NCBI GenBank assembly: GCA_030612165.1 | Contig: JAUWOK010000013.1 | Location: 1 to 15,952 of the forward strand | DNA length: 15,952 bases | From: Dehalococcoidia bacterium | GTDB lineage: Bacteria > Chloroflexota > Dehalococcoidia > GIF9 > AB-539-J10 | Direction: 5' to 3' | In this document: piece by piece, positions 1-7,307 of the stretch | Layout: each line of letters begins with the position of its first letter | Position numbering within the stretch: the stretch's first letter is position 1 | Program-made: the position numbers and the translations under genes | Notes under the pieces: model-generated | Databases searched by the model: none | The model's input: only the letters and a program-made list of their open reading frames with translations | Told to the model about the DNA's origin: nothing

Positions 1-398
1 AAGGATACTACATGAAAAGCTTCCATCAAATGGCTTAATGCGGCAATATGGCTGGTAAGTATGGTCAGGGCGTAAAAGGCATTGTGTAGAAAAACAAAGA
101 CAAGGAATCCAATCACTGAGGCTCCCAGCAGAATTAAAAACCTCCTTGTTTTTCTCCAGGTGTGTGTTGGTGCGCCAACCAGAACAACGATTGCCAGGTA
201 GCATAGTATTATGCCCGGCATATTATCACTAACCCCGACGACAATAGCGCTGATTATCAGGGCACAAAATATCCCTGTCAGTATGAACACTTCTCTTCGT
301 TTTCTTCTGCCCTGGGCGCTTTCTTCAAAGGTGAAGAATCCTTTAACGGATGTGCCCACCATCAGCAAGAACTTCTTCAGGGAAAAGCTTTTCAGCAT
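1..398 (-). CDS. Hypothetical integral membrane protein, C-terminus cut by window edge
   Basis: The frame is open from an ATG at 398 to the window edge, giving 132 residues. I chose this ATG because AGGAAG lies seven bases upstream; another in-frame ATG at 437 has no visible ribosome binding site. The protein begins with a Lys-rich stretch (MLKSFSLKKF), followed by a highly charged segment around residues 25-36 (EESAQGRRKRRE). Three hydrophobic segments follow, at about residues 37-53, 57-73 and 82-101, and a fourth may begin near the edge. I recognise no family motif. The next gene upstream on the same strand, a DedA-like protein, ends at 648, so the two could be co-transcribed. That it is a membrane protein is clear; its function is unknown. 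Confidence 0.65.
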   Translation of the reverse strand, partial: MLKSFSLKKFLLMVGTSVKGFFTFEESAQGRRKRREVFILTGIFCALIISAIVVGVSDNMPGIILCYLAIVVLVGAPTHTWRKTRRFLILLGASVIGFLVFVFLHNAFYALTILTSHIAALSHLMEAFHVVS

Positions 399-647
399 TT
401 CAAATCTTCCTGATGACTCTTTTCGATAACCCAGCATACCATATTGGGAACAGGGGTATATAAAGCTTGATGTTATAACAAGCTTTTGGAAAGTGTTCTG
501 ACTTACCTGGTTTAACATTTCATCGGAATGTTTAATTTGCTGCTTACCAGCGTTCGTAGCGCAGTAAATCATCCAACGATTTCCTGCTCTTGTGTGTGGG
601 CTTATCAGTGGGACATTCCGGCAACTCCGGCATTCGACGCCGCAGTA

Positions 648-1289
648 TCAGGCTTCTTCTTTTTGCCTGATACGCCGGAAAACAAAAAATGTCAGGACAG
701 CGCCTATGACAACTGCCACCACTATCCAGATAATGAGGATCAGAGGGTGACTCTGTGGGTCGAAGAAAGCCGACATCCTGCCTCCGAAGGCTCCCAGCGA
801 GAGGAAAATCGCCTCCCACAGTATTATATGCGCTGTTACGCCGATGAGGAACTTTTTATAGCTGATCCGGGAAATACCACAGGCAAGAGAAGTGGCGATG
901 GTAAAGCCTGGTATGAATCTTGCGATAATCATGCTTGGCAGGGGGGCAGCCTCTAGCCTTCGCGTTATCTGCCCCAGACGTTCCTGTGTAAGGCGGATTC
1001 GCTTGCCGAATTTATCGATGAGGGCATTGCCACGGGAGGATGAGAGCCAGTATGTGGAGGAGGAGCCGGCCAGGCGGCCTATCCAGACTATAGCCAGAAA
1101 AGGTATGGCCTCAACTATGCCTGTGCCATGGACAATTTGGAATCCGCTAAAAACCAGTAATCCTTCCAGGATGGGAGAGGTCACAGGCAGGCCTAACTCA
1201 CCGAGGACTGCCAGCAACAGCACTATGATGAGCCATAATAGGCTTCCCATAGTGAAGGCATTAAGAACCTGCCAGATAGTTTCCAGCAT
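648..1289 (-). CDS. DedA/VTT-family membrane protein
   Basis: A 213-residue polytopic membrane protein. It shows the pattern of the DedA (SNARE-associated, VTT domain) family: an N-terminal helix, a re-entrant-type segment with E-L-G-L-P-V-T-S-P and a following leucine-rich helix (about residues 27-46), then a second half with I-A-R-F-I-P-G-F-T (about 122-130), which corresponds to the family's F-x-R-[FL]-x-P motif, and two C-terminal helices ending in a basic tail (RRIRQKEEA). Family members are linked to lipid flipping and envelope homeostasis; the substrate cannot be read here. The start is ATG 1289, preceded by GAGGA at five bases; an in-frame TTG at 1301 lies upstream of that site and is less likely. 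It is divergent from the glycosyltransferase at 1347, with only 57 bases between them. Confidence 0.82.
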   Translation of the reverse strand: MLETIWQVLNAFTMGSLLWLIIVLLLAVLGELGLPVTSPILEGLLVFSGFQIVHGTGIVEAIPFLAIVWIGRLAGSSSTYWLSSSRGNALIDKFGKRIRLTQERLGQITRRLEAAPLPSMIIARFIPGFTIATSLACGISRISYKKFLIGVTAHIILWEAIFLSLGAFGGRMSAFFDPQSHPLILIIWIVVAVVIGAVLTFFVFRRIRQKEEA

Positions 1290-1346
1290 AATTGTCCTCA
1301 ATTATAGCTTGATTCTATCCCCTTGGCTAGGCTATCATAGCTGGCG

Positions 1347-2513
1347 GTGCCGAAGAAGAAGATAATCCTCCTCAACATCACCGGTGGACCGGTCATCAAA
1401 GAGGGGGCATTTGGCTTTACTGAAGGGGGATTGGTACACGCTTTACTTTCTCTGGCGAGTCTCTCCGCAGATTACGATATTACGATCCTGTGTCCTGGTT
1501 TTCCCGGACGCAAAAGCGATGAAGTGATCTGTTATAAGGGAGTGAAGGTCGTTTGTTTGGCAGGTTCAAGGTGGGTGAGGTGGATGCAGGTGGGCGGCCT
1601 GTCTTTTCTGAGAAAAACCCGCAGACATGTTAAGAAAAACAAGCCTGATATTATGATAGGTAACGGTGTCCTGGCGACGGCGCTTCTCCGTTTTTCTCCA
1701 CGGTCTGCTTTAAGGATAGGTATTATTCATCATCTTTATCATGATCGTGTTCATCATGCGTCGGGCATAACCGGCATATCCGGTTTTAGGGTACGGGTAA
1801 TGGGGTGGTTGGAAAAAATGGCATTGCATTTCACTAAAGTGGATAAGGTGGCGGTAATCAACCCTATAGTTAAAGAAATTCTGTCGAAGGATGGTTTTCG
1901 TGCGGAAGATATCATGGTCGTCGGCAATGGCGTCGATGTGGAGGAGTATCCTTTTGCGCTGAATAAGGATGCTAATACCCTGATTTATATTGGCAGGCTG
2001 GTTGAGCTAAAAGGAGTGGATACTCTCCTGAAAGCTGTTTCTGAAATAAAGCAAGAAATTCCTGATGTAAAATTACACCTGGTTGGTGATGGTCCCGGTC
2101 ATGAAAGAATGCATAAGAAGATTATGGCCATGGGTATCAGGGATAATGTTGCCCTGCACGGATACGTTTCTGAGCAGGAAAAGGTTGCTCTGTTGAGAAG
2201 AGCGAGCGTATATGTGTCCGCCTCCAGTTTTGAAGGCTTTGGTATTCCTGTTGTTGAAGCCATGGCTACAGGGGCTGTGCCGGTTGTTAGCGATATTGCT
2301 TCGCACAGGTTCATTTTTCAAGGCAGGCCTGTCGGCTGCCTGGTAAATAACAAGGATGAAATGATCGGGAAGGTTTTGGAGCTGTTATCAGACGAGGAAA
2401 AGCGACAGGAAATAGCTCGTAGCGGGCGTAGACTTGTGGAGGAAAGATGGACATGGACGACGGCGAGCAAACAGTATCGGAAACTTATCGAAGAAGGGCT
2501 GAATGGCCAGTAA
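1347..2513 (+). CDS. GT4-family (GT-B fold) glycosyltransferase
   Basis: A 388-residue protein with the two-domain layout of group 1 glycosyltransferases. The N-terminal acceptor domain begins KKIILLNITGGP with a Gly-rich loop (F-T-E-G-G, residues 24-28). The C-terminal nucleotide-sugar domain starts near NTLIYIGRLVELKG (210-223), which holds the Arg and Lys that contact the sugar-nucleotide phosphates, and carries LVGDGPG (245-251) and the family E-x7-E motif, EGFGIPVVE, with E296 and E304. Such enzymes transfer a sugar to a lipid, glycan or small acceptor; donor and acceptor cannot be predicted. The start is GTG 1347, chosen because the protein then begins at the usual place, although no clear Shine-Dalgarno precedes it. 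The gene stands alone between a divergent DedA gene and an HNH gene 91 bases downstream. Confidence 0.88.
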   Translation: MPKKKIILLNITGGPVIKEGAFGFTEGGLVHALLSLASLSADYDITILCPGFPGRKSDEVICYKGVKVVCLAGSRWVRWMQVGGLSFLRKTRRHVKKNKPDIMIGNGVLATALLRFSPRSALRIGIIHHLYHDRVHHASGITGISGFRVRVMGWLEKMALHFTKVDKVAVINPIVKEILSKDGFRAEDIMVVGNGVDVEEYPFALNKDANTLIYIGRLVELKGVDTLLKAVSEIKQEIPDVKLHLVGDGPGHERMHKKIMAMGIRDNVALHGYVSEQEKVALLRRASVYVSASSFEGFGIPVVEAMATGAVPVVSDIASHRFIFQGRPVGCLVNNKDEMIGKVLELLSDEEKRQEIARSGRRLVEERWTWTTASKQYRKLIEEGLNGQ

Positions 2514-2604
2514 ACCAGCATGTTCGCCCGGATTTTGCTTGTTGCGTCCATAGGGGAGTGATTGTTAGAATAGCGCTACTTGCGAGTTATTTAAGGGTGT
2601 AGCT

Positions 2605-3108
2605 ATGGTGAATTCTGTGACGCTGGTTCTCAATCAAAGTTATGAGCCTGTTAATTTGTGTCGTGTGCGCAGGGCCATGATTTTGATCTTTCGAGGAAAA
2701 GCCGAATTGTTGGATGATGGCCGGGGCGAGATTCATTCGGCAAGCCAGGTTTTCTCTATTCCTTCGGTGATCCGCCTTTTTTACCGTGTTCAGTATCCCT
2801 ATCGCCGGAAGAAAGTATCGAGAGTGGAAGTGTTTGACCGCGATAATTATACCTGTCAGTACTGCGGTTGCCGGTTGGGGGAGCTTACTCTTGACCATGT
2901 TATTCCCAAGAAGCGGGGTGGGGAGCATAGCTGGGAAAATGTGGTCAGTGCCTGTGCTTCTTGTAATCGTCGTAAAGGTGGAAATGCTCCTGCCGAAGCT
3001 GGTATGCGTTTATTGCACAAACCGGCTCCGCCCAGGAAATATGGTTTTCATGTCCCTTCTCGTTACCTCAATACGTACGAAGAATGGCAAAAATACCTGT
3101 TTTGCTGA
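2605..3108 (+). CDS. HNH endonuclease family protein
   Basis: A 167-residue protein with an HNH nuclease domain in its centre. Two zinc CxxC pairs are visible, C84-x2-C87 (CQYC) and C117-x2-C120 (CASC). Between them are the catalytic-type D97-H98 (LDHVIPKKRGG), N112 (WENVV) and N121 just after the second pair. The first 70 residues (SVTLVLNQSYEPVNL) match the N-terminal extension of the widespread stand-alone bacterial HNH proteins, and the C-terminus is basic and Pro-rich. The family cleaves or nicks DNA; the chromosomal, single-copy-type setting without phage or restriction genes suggests a housekeeping role, but that is inference. The start is ATG 2605 after AAGGGTG, eight bases upstream. 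It converges on ricT, with seven bases between the stop codons. Confidence 0.88.
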   Translation: MVNSVTLVLNQSYEPVNLCRVRRAMILIFRGKAELLDDGRGEIHSASQVFSIPSVIRLFYRVQYPYRRKKVSRVEVFDRDNYTCQYCGCRLGELTLDHVIPKKRGGEHSWENVVSACASCNRRKGGNAPAEAGMRLLHKPAPPRKYGFHVPSRYLNTYEEWQKYLFC

Positions 3109-3115
3109 GCAACGG

Positions 3116-3946
3116 TTAATTTGCCTGAGGGATTTGCGCAATGCCTCCGTTTGGGGGTGTGGGCTTGTCCCAGTGCAGCTGTTCTGCCAGAAACTCTTTA
3201 ACAATGCCATCTGTTAATTTTACCTGTACGGTTTCCTGCAAAAGGTTAATGCTGGTGACTATGGCTTTGCCATCAGGCGTGATAACTTCTTGACGTATCC
3301 GGGGCAGGCTTTTTCTTGCTTCTATGTACTGGTTGTTTTCGTAACTCAGGCAGCAGAGAAGTCGCCCACAGGTTCCAGATATTCTGGTGGGATTCAGTGG
3401 TAAATGTTGTTCCTTGGCCATCTTAAGGGATACGGGAGAAAAAGAGGAAAGAAATTTCTGGCAGCAGAGAGGGTAGCCGCAGTTACCGATGCCTCCCAGC
3501 AGCCTGGCACCATCTCTGGGACCTACTTGTTTCATTTCTACCCGCGTTTTCAAATCCTGGCCTAGTTGGCGTACCAGCTGCCGGAAATCAACCCTCTCCT
3601 GGGCACAAAAAGATATTGTCATGCAGTTGCCTTCGAGAGTTGAGGACGCCGCGAGAATTTTCATCTTGAGCTTGAGTTCATTCGCTATCGCTTTGCACCG
3701 GGAGAGGGCTTCAATTTCCTTTTCCTGGTTAGAAGCGGCTTTTTCTATATCTTCCTGGCTGGCCTGGCGAACTACTTTCGCCGGTGGATTGTCCGGCTCC
3801 TTTTGCGATTCGGGGGCAACGACTTCAGCCAGGACTGAACCATGATTGGTTTGCACTACGACGCAATCGCTGCTTTTTACAGCAATATCATCAATATTAC
3901 AGTAGGCAAGCTTTCCCTGTAAACGTATCCCGATTGTTTTAGACAT
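3116..3946 (-). CDS. ricT: RicT/YaaT (PSP1-domain) Fe-S regulatory protein
   Basis: A 276-residue PSP1-domain protein. The signature cysteines are clustered: G-N-C156-G-Y-P-L-C161-C162 and G-T-C193-G-R-L-L-C198-C199, as in RicT (YaaT). In Bacillus RicT forms the Ric (Y) complex with RicA and RicF, binds [4Fe-4S] clusters and assists RNase Y-dependent mRNA maturation. No ricA or ricF gene lies in this window. The N-terminal part is beta-rich (IGIRLQGKLAYC), followed by a charged helical region at about 62-95. The ATG at 3946 overlaps the end of holB by eight bases, implying translational coupling. The holB-ricT adjacency is common in Firmicutes and related bacteria, which supports the identification. 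Confidence 0.92.
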   Translation of the reverse strand: MSKTIGIRLQGKLAYCNIDDIAVKSSDCVVVQTNHGSVLAEVVAPESQKEPDNPPAKVVRQASQEDIEKAASNQEKEIEALSRCKAIANELKLKMKILAASSTLEGNCMTISFCAQERVDFRQLVRQLGQDLKTRVEMKQVGPRDGARLLGGIGNCGYPLCCQKFLSSFSPVSLKMAKEQHLPLNPTRISGTCGRLLCCLSYENNQYIEARKSLPRIRQEVITPDGKAIVTSINLLQETVQVKLTDGIVKEFLAEQLHWDKPTPPNGGIAQIPQAN

Positions 3947-4934
3947 GTGCGAATTCCTTTCCTGGCATATCCAGCATCAATGATTCAAATACCAGCCGAG
4001 GATTAACATTCTTCATGAGATAATCCTGTGCCAGGCTTAGCACGGTTAGATATTTACTAATTTCTCCGATGTTGAGGGAGGATGCCTGTTCTGCCAGCGT
4101 TTTTTGACAATCCAGATTGGTGACGAGATTTGGTTGGCCGCTTCTGGTTAACAACAGGTCATGCCACCAAGCTAGCCAGTCAGCCAGTATTTCTGATGCT
4201 GATTTCTGGTGTTGGAATTGTATGGAAAGGTCCTGGGCGTAAGCAAACCGTTCTTCTACAGTAGAAGTTAGCAGAAGTGATATTTTGCTAATTTCCTGTT
4301 GCCGATTTTCCAGCAAAGAAGGATTTTCCAGAGCGGTTATTGCCCAGCCGATACAACCGGAGGACAGTCTGGCTAACAACCGGGCTTTGCCGGGTTCAAC
4401 GTTATAGGACATGGTCAATATATCCTCTACCTTCTGCACAGGCAGGGGTTTTAAGATTAATTTCTGACACCGGGATATCACCGTGGGCAGAAGGAGATTT
4501 TCTTCGCTGGTTAAAAGAAGCCACACTATTCTCGGGGGTGGCTCTTCCATGATTTTCAATAAAGAGTTGGCTGCTTCGGTGGATAGATGCTCGGCCTCGT
4601 TGATGATAAACACCTTATATTTGCCTTCGTATGGCGGACGGCTGGCCATCAATTGAAGGTAACGGATATCGTCAATCCCGGCTTTTTTTCCTGGAGCGAA
4701 GCTTGTGGAAATAACATCCGCATGCTTGTCTTCAATTATGCGCTGGCATGCGGAGCATTGCCCACAGGGGGGCTCGTGCCCGGTGCAATTTAATGCCTGA
4801 GACAGGCTGCGGGCCAGAGTCGTTTTCCCTACATGATGTGGCCCCACCAGGAGATAGGCGTGAGCTATACTCTGCTTGCTAAGGCTATGGTTAAGCAGGG
4901 TTATGATGCTCTCTTGCCCGAAAACTTGCCACAT
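3939..4934 (-). CDS. holB: DNA polymerase III delta' subunit
   Basis: A 331-residue AAA+ clamp-loader subunit. Visible are a Walker A (GPHHVGKT, residues 31-38), the four zinc-module cysteines C50, C57, C60 and C63 (N-C-T-G-H...C-G-Q-C-S-A-C), a Walker-B-like segment VFIINEAEHLS in which Asn112 replaces the usual Asp, and the SRC motif at S154-R155-C156, which supplies the arginine finger in clamp loaders. Delta' with delta and tau/gamma loads the beta clamp on DNA. The Asn substitution fits a delta' that does not itself hydrolyse ATP. The start is ATG 4934; only a weak GAG lies upstream. It sits six bases after lysA and overlaps ricT, so the three genes probably form one transcript. Confidence 0.93.
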   Translation of the reverse strand: MWQVFGQESIITLLNHSLSKQSIAHAYLLVGPHHVGKTTLARSLSQALNCTGHEPPCGQCSACQRIIEDKHADVISTSFAPGKKAGIDDIRYLQLMASRPPYEGKYKVFIINEAEHLSTEAANSLLKIMEEPPPRIVWLLLTSEENLLLPTVISRCQKLILKPLPVQKVEDILTMSYNVEPGKARLLARLSSGCIGWAITALENPSLLENRQQEISKISLLLTSTVEERFAYAQDLSIQFQHQKSASEILADWLAWWHDLLLTRSGQPNLVTNLDCQKTLAEQASSLNIGEISKYLTVLSLAQDYLMKNVNPRLVFESLMLDMPGKEFAHV

Positions 4935-4940
4935 CTCAAT

Positions 4941-6272
4941 CTAAATAATATCAAGGTTTAACAGGTCATGGTAGTTTTCCCGGCGCTGGATAAGCCGAGC
5001 ATTGCCCTCTTTTAGCATTATTATAGCGGGCTTGAGAGAGGCGTTATAATTATTCCACATGGGAATGGAGTATGCTCCACAAACAGGCACAGCTATGATA
5101 TCTCCAGGCACGAGCTGCGGCAGGGAGATATCCTTAATTATAATATCGCCGGATTCACACATTTTGCCGACCAGCGTAACCGTCTCTTCTTTCGCATCTT
5201 CCAGCGCCTTGTTTGCCACCAGAGCTTCATATCTGGCTCCGTAGAGGGCGGGCCTGATATTATCGTTCATGCCCCCGTCGAGAGCAACATATTTTCTCAC
5301 ACCAGGTATTTCTTTGATTGTGCCTACTTGGTATAGAGCGACTCCGGCTCGGGCCACAAGGGACCTGCCCGGCTCAATAATAAGCTCGGGACGAGCCAAT
5401 CCCGTTTCCGCAATAAGGCTGTTTAATTTATCGGCAATGTTTGCAGCATAGCCGGATATAGACATAGCTGTCGTGCCTGCGGTGTAGGGCACAGCGAATC
5501 CCCCTCCGATGCTCAGCTTTTCAAGGTGGAAGTTATAAAGTTGCTTCATCTCCCGGGCGAAATGAAGGACTATTTCCATGGCTATTTCGTAGGGTTCTGT
5601 TTCAAATATGGGTGAGCCCAGGTGAAAATGCAGCCCGACAAGATTGAGATTGGGAGAAGTCATGGCTTGTTTCACTGCCTCTTCTGCCTGCCCCGTGACA
5701 ATGGGAAGGCCGAATTTGCTGTCCAGAATGCCTGTGGTGGTGTATTGATGAGTATGAGGATCGACATTGGGCGTAAGCCGCAGCAAGATATCCTGTTTTA
5801 TTTTTCTCTCTCCTGCCAGCTTGTCGAGTGTGCTAATATCCTGCAAGTTATCGGCTACTATGTGCCCGACCCGCAGATCTAAAGCCATGCTCAGTTCCGC
5901 AGAAGTCTTGTTATTTCCATGAAAGTAAACTTTATCCAGAGGAAAATTCACGGAGTTCATGATGCTTATCTCTCCCGCGGAGACGGCATCAAGCCCCAAC
6001 CCTTCTTCATGCAGCAGAAGCACCAGTGATCTGTTTAAGAAGGCTTTGGAAGCGTATATCACCTGTGTGCCCGGGTAATATTTGGAGAATTCCGTTTTAA
6101 ACTCATGACATTGATGACGAATGGTAAATTCATCAAACAAGTAAAGAGGGGTGCCGAACTCCCGAGCCAGGTTAACGACATTACAATCACCGATACAAAG
6201 CTGCTTTTCGGCGTTTATTCTGGCTGTTAAGGGAAATAAAGAGAGTACTTCGGATACTTTTTGCGTCTTCAA
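4941..6272 (-). CDS. lysA: Diaminopimelate decarboxylase
   Basis: A 443-residue PLP enzyme of fold type III that converts meso-diaminopimelate to L-lysine and CO2, the last step of the lysine pathway. The PLP lysine is K76 (VIYASKAF). The strand-barrel motif LVGLHFHLGS, the phosphate loop SIGGGF, the EPGR motif and the active-site C-E-S-G-D motif near the C-terminus are all present, so it should be active. Length and order of motifs fit LysA and not the ornithine or arginine decarboxylases. The only reasonable start is a TTG at 6272: the frame is closed by a stop at about 6297-6299, there is no ATG before the conserved core, and no good Shine-Dalgarno precedes it. It is divergent from the hydrogenase protease gene and heads the lysA-holB-ricT group. 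Confidence 0.93.
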   Translation of the reverse strand: MKTQKVSEVLSLFPLTARINAEKQLCIGDCNVVNLAREFGTPLYLFDEFTIRHQCHEFKTEFSKYYPGTQVIYASKAFLNRSLVLLLHEEGLGLDAVSAGEISIMNSVNFPLDKVYFHGNNKTSAELSMALDLRVGHIVADNLQDISTLDKLAGERKIKQDILLRLTPNVDPHTHQYTTTGILDSKFGLPIVTGQAEEAVKQAMTSPNLNLVGLHFHLGSPIFETEPYEIAMEIVLHFAREMKQLYNFHLEKLSIGGGFAVPYTAGTTAMSISGYAANIADKLNSLIAETGLARPELIIEPGRSLVARAGVALYQVGTIKEIPGVRKYVALDGGMNDNIRPALYGARYEALVANKALEDAKEETVTLVGKMCESGDIIIKDISLPQLVPGDIIAVPVCGAYSIPMWNNYNASLKPAIIMLKEGNARLIQRRENYHDLLNLDII

Positions 6273-6349
6273 CGCTGATATGATAGCTTGTGGTTCTTAA
6301 CTTAGTCAAGGAAGGGGAGTGGGGAAGGGCGTTTGCAAGGAGACTGATA

Positions 6350-6853
6350 TTGAGGGAAGTTGTTTTAGGTATCGGTAACGTTTTGCGGAGCGACGATGGG
6401 GTGGGTGTTTATGTTGTTCAAAAGCTTGACAAGTATTTGAGCAAGATTAGTGCCGGGAAAGAGCAGGCAACACTGGACGGGCAGAGCAGAGAGCTAATTC
6501 CCATCCAGTGTGACACAATCCCGGAGGGTTATACGGCACTGGTGCGTGAGCACAAACCTGACCTGCTCATCATGGTCGATGCGGCGGAGATGGGATTGAA
6601 TCCCGGAGAATGCAGGATTATACCGCCGAATATGACAGAGGTTATGGCCACTTCGACCCATAATATATCTTTGTCGTTTCTCGTAACGTATTTGCAGGAT
6701 TTTTGCCATGAGATAATAATGGTGGGGATCCAGCCTCAGAGTATGGTTCCCGGCATGAATTTATCCGGTGTAGTCAGGGAGAGCGGAGATTGCCTTGTTG
6801 CACTCATAACAAAGGGGCAACTCGCGCAAATAAAGAAGCTTGACGCCCTCTAA
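6350..6853 (+). CDS. hycI: HycI-type [NiFe]-hydrogenase maturation endopeptidase
   Basis: A 167-residue peptidase of the M52 family. It removes the C-terminal tail of a [NiFe]-hydrogenase large subunit after nickel insertion. The start is chosen as TTG 6350 because AAGGAG lies seven bases upstream and the protein then begins MREVVLGIGN, as in E. coli HycI; a GTG at 6290 in the same frame would add a 20-residue tail with no family counterpart. The GxGNxxxxDDGxG motif gives D16, IMVDAAEMG gives D77 and TSTHNISL gives H104. These match the three nickel-sensing residues of HycI/HybD. The stretch EIIMVGIQPQS is HycI-like rather than HyaD- or HybD-like. It converges on mbhN (43 bases apart), and its likely substrate, MbhL, is encoded at 8302-9570. 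Confidence 0.9.
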   Translation: MREVVLGIGNVLRSDDGVGVYVVQKLDKYLSKISAGKEQATLDGQSRELIPIQCDTIPEGYTALVREHKPDLLIMVDAAEMGLNPGECRIIPPNMTEVMATSTHNISLSFLVTYLQDFCHEIIMVGIQPQSMVPGMNLSGVVRESGDCLVALITKGQLAQIKKLDAL

Positions 6854-6863
6854 CAATGAGGGC
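6845..6863. terminator. Possible bidirectional hairpin between convergent hycI and mbhN
   Basis: GCCCTC at 6845-6850 and GAGGGC at 6858-6863 form a perfect 6-bp stem with a seven-base loop, overlapping the stop codon of the protease gene. It lies in the 43-base space between the stop codons of two convergent genes, where a shared terminator is expected. There is no T tract on either side, so intrinsic termination would be weak, and the call rests on position and symmetry only. Confidence 0.3.
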
Positions 6864-6896
6864 AGTATACGTGGCTGATTGTGATACAGCGGCGAC

Positions 6897-7295
6897 TTAT
6901 TCAGTGACGACCAGTTCTTTGGCGTATTTGTCGTAACTCGATAGCAGGAATTCATCGGTCATGGACAGGGAATGAGAAGGACAGATATCGTTGCATTGGG
7001 CACAGAAACAGCATCGCGCAACGAATATTTTTATCTTCTTTTCCTCAGGGATAAACTCGATTGCCTTGGTAGGGCAAACCTTGATACACAACTGGCAACC
7101 CGTACAGGTGTCTCTGTTGTAAGCGATCTTGCCCCGGAATCCGGCAGGCACTGCCACTGGAGGGAGCATCTTGACCTTACCCTTTTCTACTGCATCGAGA
7201 AACGCAGTGGCCGATTTCGGTGCGTACTTAGCCGGGAATTTGTTCGTTGCCGCCGCCGAAAAAAGCTGCTGAAATAATACCTTAATCATTTTCAT
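6897..7295 (-). CDS. mbhN: Mbh hydrogenase ferredoxin-like subunit (NuoI-type), MbhN
   Basis: A 132-residue soluble electron-transfer subunit with two [4Fe-4S] motifs: C64-x2-C67-x2-C70-x3-C74-P (CTGCQLCIKVCP) and C95-x2-C98-x2-C101-x3-C105-P (CFCAQCNDICP, after an extra C96). It is homologous to NuoI of complex I and should pass electrons from reduced ferredoxin to the single cluster of MbhJ. The N-terminal 20 residues form the amphipathic helix that typically lies on the membrane. The start is ATG 7295, with AAGGTGG seven bases upstream. It is the last gene of the fourteen-gene operon, twelve bases after mbhM, the same terminal position that MbhN holds in Pyrococcus. Confidence 0.93.
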   Translation of the reverse strand: MKMIKVLFQQLFSAAATNKFPAKYAPKSATAFLDAVEKGKVKMLPPVAVPAGFRGKIAYNRDTCTGCQLCIKVCPTKAIEFIPEEKKIKIFVARCCFCAQCNDICPSHSLSMTDEFLLSSYDKYAKELVVTE

Positions 7296-7307
7296 GTCTT
7301 AACCACC

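Noticed and set aside
544..633. A 29-codon minus-strand frame starting M-P-E-L-P-E, like the N-terminus of formamidopyrimidine-DNA glycosylase (Fpg).
   Set aside because: Only the first six residues match, the frame stops after 29 codons, there is no ribosome binding site, and nothing after it continues the Fpg fold. It is most likely a coincidence.
528..956. Plus-strand open frames across the DedA gene and similar long frames opposite mbhL, mbhF and lysA.
   Set aside because: They are antisense shadows of well-identified genes and show no recognisable protein features or ribosome binding sites.
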